The translations under genes were made by a program, and so were the position numbers. From positions 62,001-126,000 of the forward strand of contig CASFNG010000015.1 of assembly GCA_949296075.1 (NCBI GenBank): 64,000 bases of DNA. Direction: 5' to 3'. This stretch comes from an uncultured Parabacteroides sp. Lineage in GTDB: Bacteria > Bacteroidota > Bacteroidia > Bacteroidales > Tannerellaceae. Under the pieces are notes generated by a model. That model was given only the letters and a program-made list of their open reading frames with translations. It was not told the origin of the DNA and made no database searches. Shown here piece after piece: positions 8,444 to 17,803 of the stretch (positions within the stretch are counted from its first letter, which is position 1; each line of letters starts with the position of its first letter).

Positions 8444-9355
8444 TCAGGGCTGACGGGGATGTCGCTTCAGGCGGTTGGTATATAGGCTATCTATAATACC
8501 ATCCGCCAAGCCGATCGTGGGTACCCAGATCCATCCCGAACGACCACGGTCAGCCACCTCCAAGAAGATCTCGGCGGCAGGCACAATCACCTCAGCCCGA
8601 TCCGGCTTGAGCCGGAACAGTTTCCGGCGTTCCTCGTAAGTACATTGTTTTAACCCTGCATAGATCTTCCGGAGCGACTCTACCGGAAGAATCGCCGCTT
8701 TCTTATCTTTCTCATCGGCCAAGCGGAACAGTTTGTTGATATTACCTCCCGAGCCAATCACGATCAGGTCGTCGTAAGCGGAACCGATATCTTCCACATC
8801 CCGGCGCAAAGCCTCAAGATCCTCTGCCTTGACCGCGTTTTTTAGCATCCGTACCGTCCCCACGTTATACGAGCGCGACGAGATCAGTTTTCCTCCGCTG
8901 ATCAAGCTGATCTCCGTGCTGCCGCCTCCCACATCCACATAGATATAATTCTTCTCGCGGCTCAGCAGGTTCTCGATATGGTTGTCATAAACAATCCTCG
9001 CCTCCTCCTGGCCACTGATCACCTCGATCCGGATACCGGTCTTCTTATAGATCCGCTCCGCCACCTTCCGTCCGTTGCGCGCGTCGCGCATGGCGGAGGT
9101 AGCGCAAGCCCGGTAATCCACCACCTCATAAATCTTCATGAGTTGCCGGAACGACTTGATCAGCCGGAGCAGGTTCTCCGCCTTCTTTTCCGGGATCATT
9201 CCCCCATCGAAGACCTCCGCTCCCAATCGCAACGGTACCCGAACCAACAATTCCTTGGAGAACAGCTCATCTTTCGTGTCCTCGTTCACGCTTTTTATCA
9301 ACAAACGTACTGCGTTCGAGCCTATGTCGATCGCGGCGTAATTCACTTTTCCCAT
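8444..9355 (-). CDS. ppx: Exopolyphosphatase / pppGpp phosphohydrolase (Ppx/GppA family)
   Basis: Releases phosphate from polyphosphate ends or hydrolyses pppGpp. The 303-residue protein is the short form (ASKHA core only, without the C-terminal HD-like domain of E. coli Ppx). Phosphate-binding motifs: AAIDIGSNAVRLLI near the N-terminus, VDVGGGSTEIS around residue 138, and VIGSGGNINKL around 200. It lies 142 bases downstream of ppk1, on the same strand. Confidence 0.9.
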   Translation of the reverse strand: MGKVNYAAIDIGSNAVRLLIKSVNEDTKDELFSKELLVRVPLRLGAEVFDGGMIPEKKAENLLRLIKSFRQLMKIYEVVDYRACATSAMRDARNGRKVAERIYKKTGIRIEVISGQEEARIVYDNHIENLLSREKNYIYVDVGGGSTEISLISGGKLISSRSYNVGTVRMLKNAVKAEDLEALRRDVEDIGSAYDDLIVIGSGGNINKLFRLADEKDKKAAILPVESLRKIYAGLKQCTYEERRKLFRLKPDRAEVIVPAAEIFLEVADRGRSGWIWVPTIGLADGIIDSLYTNRLKRHPRQP

Positions 9356-9497
9356 CTTTTCACTATCTTTCCCATCCCACCCGAGGATGGATCATCAGTT
9401 TTCTTACCACACATGGGGAGGTTTCCGGGAATCTCCCCCGCGTTTTCATGAATCCTTCCCAGACAAGCGCATCACACCCGATAATGCTCTCCGGGAA

Positions 9498-11552
9498 TCA
9501 TAGCTCTTCCTTATAGCCTCTATACAAGGCCTCTTGCGAGCGGAAAGGCAGGTTATCCTCCGTGGTCCACGGCAGGTTGCGCCCGGAACCATCCACGATA
9601 TGCCCCTGTGTCGTATCTCTCAGCCCGAACTCGATGACCCGTCGCAGATCCCGCTGGATATCCGGGTCATATACCGGTGCCATCACCTCGATCCGGTTGT
9701 CCAGGTTGCGCGTCATCCAATCCGCCGAGCCAATGTAATAGCGTTCATTCCCCCCATTCCCGAAAATCAGGATCCGCGAATGTTCCAAATAGCGGTCGAT
9801 AATCCCGTTCACCCGGATCCTATCGCTCACCTTCGGCACTCCGGTCACCAACGAGCAGTTTCCCCGAACCAGCAAGTCAATCCGCACACCCGCGGCCGAG
9901 GCCTCATACAATTTACGTACCAAGGCTCTATCGGTCACATGATTAATCTTCGCCATGATATAGGCCTGATTTCCAGCCTTCGCTTGCTTGATCTCCCCGT
10001 CGATCAAGCCTACCAGTTTTTTCCGCATATCGTTGGGCGACACCAGCAAGTGGCGGAATGGTTTGGGCGAATAAGGCTTCTCGATGAAATCGAACACGGT
10101 CTTCACCTCGCGCACGATCGGCCGGTTGGCTGTCATCAAGGTAAGATCCGTATAAGCCCTCGCGTTCCCCTCATGGAAATTGCCGGTGCTCACGCAAACC
10201 AAGTCACCCTTTGAGGATCCTATATAAGTAAGCTTGGAATGGACCTTCAGCCCCTCCACCCCGAAGAGGACACGAATCCCCGCATCCTGCATTTTCTTGG
10301 ACCAGCTGATATTGGAAGCCTCGTCGAAACGGGCCAGCAGCTCGATCACGACCGTCACGCTCTTCCCGTTCTTGGCGGCGCAAATCAAGGCCTTCACCAC
10401 CCGAGAGTCTTTCGCCAAGCGATACAGGGTCGTCTTGACGCACTTCACGTCTTTGCTGATAGCCGCCTCGCGAAGCACCCGCAAATAGGTAGAGAAACTA
10501 TGGTAGGGATAATGTAAATAACGGTCTTTCTCCCGGATCAGGCTCAGGATGCTGCCTTGTTCCATCTCCGGCTTGAAGAGCGGGGGCTGTGGCGGAAACT
10601 TCAGATCTGCGCGGCCACAGTCGGGGAAGCGCATCAGGTCTTTCAGATTATGATAGCGGCCACCCGCCACTTGCGTATCCAGTTTATCCAAGTTCAGCTT
10701 ATTGGAGATCTGCCTCAAGAGGTCTTTCGGGATAGTGGCGTCATAGACCAGCCGGATCGGGTTGCCTTTCTTACGGCTCTTGACCCCCTTCGAGACTTTC
10801 TCCAACACACCGCTACGCACCTCCGGATCGATCTCCATCTCCGCATCTTTCGTGAACTTGAAGGTGTAGGCCTCATACTGCTCGTACTCCATCCCCACGA
10901 AAATGAGCGGCAGGCAGAAACGGATCACGTCATCGAGGAACATCAGGCAGATCTTCCCCTCATCGTCGGGCAAGCGAATAAAACGCCCAAACTCACTGAC
11001 CGGCATCTCGATCAACGCACAATCCTTTTTCCTGCGCTCCCCATTCTTACGGATCAGGCTGACCGCCAGATAAATATCCGAATCCGCCATCTCGCCCAGC
11101 AATTTCATTTCCGAGAGAAAGAAAGGAAAGGTGGATCCGTTCAGGTTATTCTGATAGAATGCCCGGATATAGGCCTCTTGCCGCTCGGTAAGCTGCCGCT
11201 CATTCACGAGATAAATACCCTGCTCCTCCAGATCTTGCACGACTTGCTGGAAGGTCTCCTCAAACTGGCAGGTATAAAGTGCGTTCAAGCGGCTGATCTG
11301 CTTCAACTCACGGGCGGCGTTCTCCCTTTCCTTGCGGATCTCCTTATCCCCACACTCGATAATCCGGTTCAAAGTGGCGACACGCACCCTGAAAAACTCA
11401 TCTAAGTTATTCGAGTAAATCCCTAAAAAAGACAATCGCTCCAACAGGGGCACACTCTTCTTGGCAGCTTCCAATAAGATACGTTGATTAAAATACATCC
11501 AACTCACGTCTCGCTCTATGTAGTATTTCGAGATCTCTTTTTTCGTCTTCAT
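9498..11552 (-). CDS. ppk1: Polyphosphate kinase PPK1
   Basis: Reversibly makes polyphosphate from ATP. With the start at 11552 the protein has 684 residues: N-terminal domain (YIERDVSWMYFNQRILLEA...), head domain, and two phospholipase-D-like catalytic domains. The two catalytic histidines are visible: H438 in KVHSKL (E. coli H435, autophosphorylated) and H591 in YLEHSR (E. coli H592). The start was moved 14 codons inward because GAGGAG sits 8 bases upstream of that ATG. Upstream of ppx, so synthesis and breakdown genes are paired. Confidence 0.96.
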   Translation of the reverse strand: MKTKKEISKYYIERDVSWMYFNQRILLEAAKKSVPLLERLSFLGIYSNNLDEFFRVRVATLNRIIECGDKEIRKERENAARELKQISRLNALYTCQFEETFQQVVQDLEEQGIYLVNERQLTERQEAYIRAFYQNNLNGSTFPFFLSEMKLLGEMADSDIYLAVSLIRKNGERRKKDCALIEMPVSEFGRFIRLPDDEGKICLMFLDDVIRFCLPLIFVGMEYEQYEAYTFKFTKDAEMEIDPEVRSGVLEKVSKGVKSRKKGNPIRLVYDATIPKDLLRQISNKLNLDKLDTQVAGGRYHNLKDLMRFPDCGRADLKFPPQPPLFKPEMEQGSILSLIREKDRYLHYPYHSFSTYLRVLREAAISKDVKCVKTTLYRLAKDSRVVKALICAAKNGKSVTVVIELLARFDEASNISWSKKMQDAGIRVLFGVEGLKVHSKLTYIGSSKGDLVCVSTGNFHEGNARAYTDLTLMTANRPIVREVKTVFDFIEKPYSPKPFRHLLVSPNDMRKKLVGLIDGEIKQAKAGNQAYIMAKINHVTDRALVRKLYEASAAGVRIDLLVRGNCSLVTGVPKVSDRIRVNGIIDRYLEHSRILIFGNGGNERYYIGSADWMTRNLDNRIEVMAPVYDPDIQRDLRRVIEFGLRDTTQGHIVDGSGRNLPWTTEDNLPFRSQEALYRGYKEEL

Positions 11553-11560
11553 GATTATAA

Positions 11561-11566
11561 CTCCTC
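11561..11566 (-). promoter_or_regulatory. Ribosome binding site deciding the ppk1 start
   Basis: GAGGAG on the minus strand, 8 bases before the ATG at 11552. Strong sites like this are unusual in the window, and it excludes the longer start at 11594. Confidence 0.7.
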
Positions 11567-11743
11567 TAATAGGCCATAAAGATCTGACATCCATATTACA
11601 GACGCATTACAAGGAGACGACAAACCTCTGAAGACAACAGATCAATGCGATCGGATCCCCCTAAATCCCCCCCCTCTATCCCAATCTTGCGCCATTTCTT
11701 GAGATTTCAAGTGCTCAAATGTTCATATATAAACAGAAATAAC

Positions 11744-11751
11744 TAACTTTG
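11744..11751 (+). promoter_or_regulatory. -7 element upstream of the IMPDH gene
   Basis: TAACTTTG matches TAnnTTTG, 37 bases before the ATG. No good -33 partner is visible. Confidence 0.5.
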
Positions 11752-11788
11752 TACGATCAAAAAACTATCCTGTTAAACATTAAATTTT

Positions 11789-13282
11789 ATGGCAATCTAC
11801 TTAAACGATGTATCAAGGACATTTGGAGAATACCTGTTGATCCCGGGCTTGACCACCAAGGAGTGTATTCCCTCGAATGTCTCTTTGAAAACGCCGCTTG
11901 TGAAGTTCAAGGCTGGCGAGAAATCCGCTATCGAATTGAATATTCCTTTCGTATCGGCGATCATGCAGTCGGTTTCCGGGCCTGAACTGGCGATCGAGCT
12001 GGCACGCAACGGAGGGCTTTCGTTCATCTTTGGCTCACAGCCGATCGCAAGCCAGGCGGATATGGTTCGTAAAGTAAAGAAATTCAAGGCAGGATTCGTG
12101 ATCAGCGACTCAAACCTTACGCCCGAGAACAGCCTCGCCGACGTATTGGAGCTGGTTCATCGGACAGGACACTCCACGATCGGTGTCACCGCCGACGGTA
12201 CACCGAACGGGAAACTATTAGGTATGGTAACCAGCCGCGACTACCGGGAAGGCAAGGATCCGCTGGACATGAAGGTGAAGGAATTCATGACCCCGTTCTC
12301 TAAATTGATCGTCGGTGAGCTGGGAATCAGCCTGAAAGAGGCGAACCAGATCATCTGGGATCACAAGCTGAATACATTGCCTATCATAGATAAGGAGCAG
12401 AACCTGCAATACTTCGTTTTCCGCAAGGATTATGACAGCCACCGCGAGAACCCGAAAGAGCTGTCTGGCAGCGACAAGAAACTGCTGGTGGGGGCCGGGA
12501 TCAACACCCGCGACTATAAGGAGCGCGTGCCCGCTTTAGTGGAGGCTGGCGTAGACGTGGTTTGCATCGACTCGTCAGACGGATACTCGGAATGGCAATA
12601 CGAGACGCTACGCTGGATCAAGGATACGTATGGCGACAAGGTATTGGTTGGCGCCGGCAACGTGGTGGATCAGGAGGGATTCAACTATCTGGCCGACGCG
12701 GGCGCCGACTTCGTGAAGGTGGGTATCGGCGGCGGATCGATCTGTATCACCCGCGAGCAGAAAGGTATCGGCCGCGGACAGGCCACGGCGCTGATCGACG
12801 TGGCGAAAGCCCGCGACGCTTATATGGAGAAACATGGCGTATATATCCCCATCTGTAGCGATGGCGGATTGGTGCACGACTATCACATGGTATTAGCCTT
12901 GGCGATGGGTGCCGACTTCCTGATGATGGGCCGTTACTTCGCCCGCTTCGACGAGTCGCCCACGAAGAAGCTCCGCATCGGGAACAACTTCGTGAAAGAG
13001 TACTGGGGCGAGGGATCCAACCGCGCCAAGAACTGGCAACGCTACGACATGGGAGGCAGCGAGGCCCTGAAGTTCGAGGAGGGCGTGGATAGCTACGTGC
13101 CCTATGCCGGAAAGATGAAGGACAACCTGAACGTGACGTTGGGCAAGATCATCGCGACCATGTGCAGCTGTGGCTCTATCTCGATCCAGGAATTGCAGAA
13201 ACACGCCAAGATCACGCTTGTTTCCTCGACCAGCATCGTGGAGGGCGGAGCGCACGACGTGATCCTGAAAGAGCAGAATTGA
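11789..13282 (+). CDS. guaB: IMP dehydrogenase, divergent Bacteroidales form
   Basis: Oxidises IMP to XMP, the first committed step to GMP. The 497 residues include a TIM barrel interrupted by two CBS domains (about 100-215), the catalytic loop [15 protein letters not shown] with C319, and the NAD-site segment VVCIDSSDG (258-264). The loop differs from the usual GxGPGSICTTR, and the N-terminus ([20 protein letters not shown]) belongs to a distinct group also found in Clostridia. Bacteroidales often carry a second, conventional guaB, so this may be a paralogue. The AraC gene starts 20 bases downstream. Confidence 0.85.
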   Translation: MAIYLNDVSRTFGEYLLIPGLTTKECIPSNVSLKTPLVKFKAGEKSAIELNIPFVSAIMQSVSGPELAIELARNGGLSFIFGSQPIASQADMVRKVKKFKAGFVISDSNLTPENSLADVLELVHRTGHSTIGVTADGTPNGKLLGMVTSRDYREGKDPLDMKVKEFMTPFSKLIVGELGISLKEANQIIWDHKLNTLPIIDKEQNLQYFVFRKDYDSHRENPKELSGSDKKLLVGAGINTRDYKERVPALVEAGVDVVCIDSSDGYSEWQYETLRWIKDTYGDKVLVGAGNVVDQEGFNYLADAGADFVKVGIGGGSICITREQKGIGRGQATALIDVAKARDAYMEKHGVYIPICSDGGLVHDYHMVLALAMGADFLMMGRYFARFDESPTKKLRIGNNFVKEYWGEGSNRAKNWQRYDMGGSEALKFEEGVDSYVPYAGKMKDNLNVTLGKIIATMCSCGSISIQELQKHAKITLVSSTSIVEGGAHDVILKEQN

Positions 13283-13302
13283 TAAGCATATAGGCGGCCG
13301 CC

Positions 13303-14193
13303 ATGATCCCTCACGATCATATCATCCACGAGATAACTCCCCTATCGGGAAAGGACTGTTTCTACATCGTGGATCGCCGCAAGACAGAGTTTACCTACCC
13401 GATCCACTGCCATACGGAATACGAGCTCAATTTCATCGAGCACGCTCCGGGCGTACGGCGCGTGGTAGGCGACTCGGCGGAAGTGATCGGGGAATATGAG
13501 TTGGTCTTGATTACCGGGAAAGAACTGGAGCACGTCTGGGAGCAGCATGAGTGCACCTCATCGCTGATCCGCGAGATCACGATCCAGTTCTCTCCCGATC
13601 TTTTAGGAAACGATTTACTGAAGAAAAACCAGTTCAACAGCATCTGGAAGATGATAGAGGACGCACGGTGCGGGATCAGTTTTCCCCTGTCCGCCATCAT
13701 GAAAGTGTATCACCTGCTGAACCGGTTAGTCGCCGAGGAGCAAAGTTTTTACGCGGTATTGCATTTCCTTACCATCTTATACGAGCTCTCCATCGAGGGC
13801 AATTACAAGATCCTGTCAAGCTCCTCGTTCGCGCAGATAAAGGAATCTCATTCGGAAAGCCGCCGTATCCAACGCATACAGAACTTCATCAATGAGCGGT
13901 ATCAACAAGACATCCGCCTGGCTCAATTGGCGGAGCTCGCGGGAATGACCCCATCCGCTTTCAGCCGCTTCTTCCGGCTACGTACGGGAAAGACCCTCTC
14001 CGACTACATTACCGACATCCGTATCGGCTATGCGAGCCGTATGTTGGTGGACACCCAGCGATCGATCGCCGAGATCTGCTATGAGTGCGGATTCAACAAC
14101 CTCTCCAATTTCAACCGGATCTTTAAGAAAAAGAAGAATTGCTCCCCTAAAGAGTTCAGGGACAATTACAAAAAGACAAAAATTATCATTTGA
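13303..14193 (+). CDS. AraC-family transcriptional regulator with cupin sensor
   Basis: A 296-residue protein with an N-terminal cupin-like sensing domain (about 1-160; YPIHCHTEYELNFI is the typical beta-barrel start) and a C-terminal double helix-turn-helix (about 190-288; LAELAGMTPSAFSRFFR and IAEICYECGFNNLSNFNRIFK). It begins 20 bases after the IMPDH gene and may be read through from it. The SusC-SusD operon starts 364 bases downstream on the same strand, so it is the likely regulator; the ligand is unknown. Confidence 0.88.
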   Translation: MIPHDHIIHEITPLSGKDCFYIVDRRKTEFTYPIHCHTEYELNFIEHAPGVRRVVGDSAEVIGEYELVLITGKELEHVWEQHECTSSLIREITIQFSPDLLGNDLLKKNQFNSIWKMIEDARCGISFPLSAIMKVYHLLNRLVAEEQSFYAVLHFLTILYELSIEGNYKILSSSSFAQIKESHSESRRIQRIQNFINERYQQDIRLAQLAELAGMTPSAFSRFFRLRTGKTLSDYITDIRIGYASRMLVDTQRSIAEICYECGFNNLSNFNRIFKKKKNCSPKEFRDNYKKTKIII

Positions 14194-14557
14194 GGGATAC
14201 ATTCATGCCTGCCCGGGCAATACATAAGCCCCCCTATTTCTATACAAAACACCCCCTCCACTCTTGCTCTCCATCTCTACCTTTGTCTCAAACAAAAGGA
14301 ATCTATGCCCGCTTCCACAAGCAAGATGCCCTGAAAACACGGTACACAAGAAAGTATTATTCTTGGATAAAATAGTATTTGTACAGCGATGGAAGCCCAT
14401 ATTACCTTTGCAAAGTATTTAACACTTATATATTAATAAACATATATGTTGCCTATGGAAAAGATCTAATATCACATGACTTTTAGCTATTGACCGCTAA
14501 TGATCCAAACAGATTTCTAAAAATTAGTTTAGCCTTATAAGATTTAATGCACAAAAA
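14194..14557 (+). other. 364-base region between the AraC gene and susC
   Basis: No gene seen. It contains the 10-bp palindrome TGCCCGGGCA (14213-14222) shortly after the AraC stop, the susC promoter (14378-14410), and then an AT-rich leader of about 140 bases. That leader is long for a protein-coding mRNA and could carry post-transcriptional control; I see no known riboswitch in it. Confidence 0.55.
14378..14410 (+). promoter_or_regulatory. Promoter of the susC-susD operon
   Basis: TTTG (14378-14381), 21 bases, TACCTTTG (14403-14410). Both elements match exactly and predict a 5' leader of roughly 140 bases. Confidence 0.72.
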
Positions 14558-17500
14558 ATGAATTCAAGAATTACAAAAACAACGCTATGTTTGAGCGCAT
14601 GCGTAGCTTTTCAACTTGGTGTCATACCACAACTGTTAGCCGCACCAAGCCCATCTATGGAAGTTATGCAACAGACAATCAAAGTGACAGGCACGGTGAA
14701 AGACGCGTCGGGCATGGAAGTGATCGGCGCCAACGTAATCGAGAAGGGTACGACAAACGGAGTGATAACCGACTTAGATGGCAAATTCAGCCTGAACGTG
14801 GCTCCCGGATCAATCATTGAGATCTCCTATATCGGATATGTCACCGCCGAGATCACGGTCACCGAACAGACTGGTGACTTGCAAATCCTCCTGAAAGAGG
14901 ACTCGCAGAGCCTCGACGAGGTGGTGGTGGTTGGTTATGGTGTGCAAAAGAAGAAATTAGTGACGGGCGCGACCTTGCAGGTAAAGGGTGAGAATATCCA
15001 GAAACTGAACACGACAAACCCGCTGGGCGCCTTGCAAAGCCAAAGCCCGGGTGTCAACATTGTGTCGAACTCCGGACAGCCCGGCAAAGGCTTCGACATT
15101 AATATACGTGGTGCCGGTACGAATGGCAGCACGGCTCCTTTGTACATCATCGATGGCGTGGAGGGAGACATCAACTCCTTGAGCCCCGCCGACATAGAGA
15201 GCTTGGACGTATTGAAAGACGCGGCTTCCGCTGCCATCTACGGATCCCGGGCCGCCAATGGTGTCGTATTGATCACGACCAAGCAGGGAAAGCAAGGGAA
15301 ATTGCAGGTGTCTTACGATGGCTACGTGGGGTTCCAGAATATCTACAAGATGCCTGACCTGCTGAACGCAAAGGAATATATGGCTGTCATGGATCAACTG
15401 AACTTCAACACGGGAAGCCAGCCGTACACCTGGACGAACTATATGTCGCAAGAGCAGTACAACCGCTTCATGAGCGGAGAGGATGAGGGCACGAACTGGC
15501 TCGACGAGATCCGAAACAAGAACGCCATCACGACCAGCCATTCCTTGAACTTAGCCGGAGGTACGGAACGTTCCAAGTTCTCTACCGGTATATCCTACAC
15601 CAAGCAGGAAGGGACGCTGGGCAAGCCGGTGCCCTCCGACTATTCCCGTTTCACGGTCCGCATGAATTCCGAGCATATCTTATGGAAAGAGGGCGACTTG
15701 GATATTATCACTTTTGGAGAAAACCTGTATTACAACCACAACGAGCGGTCAGGTATCGCCGAAGGCAATCAATATGGTAACGATATATCATCAATGCTCC
15801 GGGCGAACCCTCTGGTACCGATCTACAACTCGGACGGTGAGTACTTCATGTACGACGATCTCAATCAAGCCGGATGGTTCAATTACAACTCATATACCAG
15901 CAACCCGATCGCGTCGATGGTCTATTCGGACAGGGGAAACAACAAAAGCAAGAACTACGGCCTCACGATGGTTGGCTACTTAAAGGTACAACCTATCAAG
16001 GGGCTGACCTACCGCGGGCAGGTCAGCTACAAGCAGAACTCAAGCTCATACCGTTCCTACAAGCCTAAATATCGCCTCACGATCACGGATCAACGGGTGG
16101 ATGACACCGTCACGCAGAACATGACGACTGGCTGGGACTGGCAGATCGAGAACACCTTGAATTATACCTTCGATATACAAAAGCATAACTTCGATGTCTT
16201 GGTCGGACAGTCGTTCAAGAAAAGCGGATTCGGCATGGGCGAATACATGGAAGCCACGGCCAACTCCCTGCTGTTCACGGACTGGGATAGAGCTTGGCTG
16301 AGCAACAGTACGGCAAGCCAGCCGACAAGCGCAGGCGGTTACCCGACAGCGGACAACGCGTTGGCCTCGTTCTTCGGACGTATCAACTACAACTACAATG
16401 AGAAGTATATGGCGAGCGTGATCCTCCGTACCGATGGATCGTCGAATTTCGCCCGTGGTAAACGCTGGGGCGTGTTCCCTTCCGTATCCGCTGGATGGGT
16501 TGTCAGCAACGAGGCGTTCATGGAAAGCACGCGTGATTGGATGGATTTCCTGAAAATCCGCGCGAGCTGGGGACAAAACGGTAACTGTAACATCGATAAC
16601 TTCCAGTACGTGGCGACTGTCGCTTTCGACTCCTTGGGGCAATATCCTTTCGGAAACAACAAGAATAGCGCGAGCCAAGGCGGTTACGCAAATATCATGC
16701 CGAATGGCGACGTGACGTGGGAGACATCCGAGCAGCTGGATCTGGGATTAGACGCCCGCTTCCTGAACAGCCGGCTGAGCGTGGCCTTCGACTGGTACGA
16801 CAAGAAGACCAAGGATCTCCTGATCGTCGCTCCGATCTTGGACAGCTACGGGACTAACGCTCCTTATATCAACGGGGGAACCGTGGAGAACAAGGGTGTA
16901 GAGCTCGGCTTGGCCTGGAACGACCAGCATGGGGACTGGACTTATGGCGTGAACCTGAACTTGGCTCACAACAAGAACGAGGTGACGGAAATCAACAACA
17001 ACGACGGCTATATCTTAGGCCCCGTGAACGTGTTGGCGGAGAACACGCGCCCCGTATCCCGCATGGAGATCGGGCACCCGATTGGTTACTTCTGGGCTTA
17101 CAAGACGGACGGTGTCATGCAAAACGCGGCTGACGTACAGGCTTACTTGGACCAGAACTGCGGCGGGAAGGCAAGCAACTCCTTACAAGGCAGCTCCATC
17201 CAGCCGGGCGACCTGAAGTTCGTGGACGTGAACGGTGATGGTGTCATCAATGAGGATGACAAGACGGAGGTGGGCAACCCGCACCCGGACCTGACGATGG
17301 GCTTGAGCTTCAATGTCGGCTATAAGGGATTCGACCTGTCCGTGACGACTTACGGGGCGTTCGGGCAGCAGAATATGCGCTCCTATCGCAAGTTCACCGA
17401 TGGACAATACGAGAATTATACCTCCGAGGTATTCGACTATTGGCAAGGCGAGGGAACTTCCAATAAATATCCCCGCTTGGTTCCGGGAAATGTTGGCGTG

Positions 17501-17791
17501 AATTTTCAACAAATATCGGATATTTATGTGGAAAACGCCAGCTACTGGCGAATCCAGAACGTGACGCTCGGATACGACTTCAAGAACCTCTGGAAGAACT
17601 GCCCGCTGCCTCAACTGCGGCTTTACCTCAGCGCCCAGAACCTGTTTACCTTCACCGGATACAAAGGCATGGATCCGGAGATCGGGACAAACGAGGGATA
17701 TAGCGGAGACAACCCCTGGGCTAAAGGTATCGACCTGGGAGCTTACCCTACGCCGAGAACTTACTTGATTGGTGTTAACATTAAATTTTAA
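14558..17791 (+). CDS. SusC-family TonB-dependent outer-membrane transporter
   Basis: Outer-membrane channel that imports glycan pieces captured by its SusD partner, powered by TonB. The 1077 residues show a signal peptide (about 1-29), a carboxypeptidase-regulatory-like domain (41-115), the SusC signature region LDEVVVVGYGVQKKK (119-133), a plug domain (about 134-245; IRGAGTNG, PLYIIDGVEG, VLKDAASAAIYGSRAANGV), and a 22-strand barrel ending in PRTYLIGVNIKF. Twelve bases separate it from susD. No glycoside hydrolase is adjacent, so the substrate cannot be named. Confidence 0.95.
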   Translation: MNSRITKTTLCLSACVAFQLGVIPQLLAAPSPSMEVMQQTIKVTGTVKDASGMEVIGANVIEKGTTNGVITDLDGKFSLNVAPGSIIEISYIGYVTAEITVTEQTGDLQILLKEDSQSLDEVVVVGYGVQKKKLVTGATLQVKGENIQKLNTTNPLGALQSQSPGVNIVSNSGQPGKGFDINIRGAGTNGSTAPLYIIDGVEGDINSLSPADIESLDVLKDAASAAIYGSRAANGVVLITTKQGKQGKLQVSYDGYVGFQNIYKMPDLLNAKEYMAVMDQLNFNTGSQPYTWTNYMSQEQYNRFMSGEDEGTNWLDEIRNKNAITTSHSLNLAGGTERSKFSTGISYTKQEGTLGKPVPSDYSRFTVRMNSEHILWKEGDLDIITFGENLYYNHNERSGIAEGNQYGNDISSMLRANPLVPIYNSDGEYFMYDDLNQAGWFNYNSYTSNPIASMVYSDRGNNKSKNYGLTMVGYLKVQPIKGLTYRGQVSYKQNSSSYRSYKPKYRLTITDQRVDDTVTQNMTTGWDWQIENTLNYTFDIQKHNFDVLVGQSFKKSGFGMGEYMEATANSLLFTDWDRAWLSNSTASQPTSAGGYPTADNALASFFGRINYNYNEKYMASVILRTDGSSNFARGKRWGVFPSVSAGWVVSNEAFMESTRDWMDFLKIRASWGQNGNCNIDNFQYVATVAFDSLGQYPFGNNKNSASQGGYANIMPNGDVTWETSEQLDLGLDARFLNSRLSVAFDWYDKKTKDLLIVAPILDSYGTNAPYINGGTVENKGVELGLAWNDQHGDWTYGVNLNLAHNKNEVTEINNNDGYILGPVNVLAENTRPVSRMEIGHPIGYFWAYKTDGVMQNAADVQAYLDQNCGGKASNSLQGSSIQPGDLKFVDVNGDGVINEDDKTEVGNPHPDLTMGLSFNVGYKGFDLSVTTYGAFGQQNMRSYRKFTDGQYENYTSEVFDYWQGEGTSNKYPRLVPGNVGVNFQQISDIYVENASYWRIQNVTLGYDFKNLWKNCPLPQLRLYLSAQNLFTFTGYKGMDPEIGTNEGYSGDNPWAKGIDLGAYPTPRTYLIGVNIKF

Positions 17792-17803
17792 GGAATTACT
17801 GAC

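Noticed and set aside
9534-11405. Plus-strand frames opposite ppk1
   Set aside because: Shadows of the ppk1 frame; no start signals or recognisable domains.
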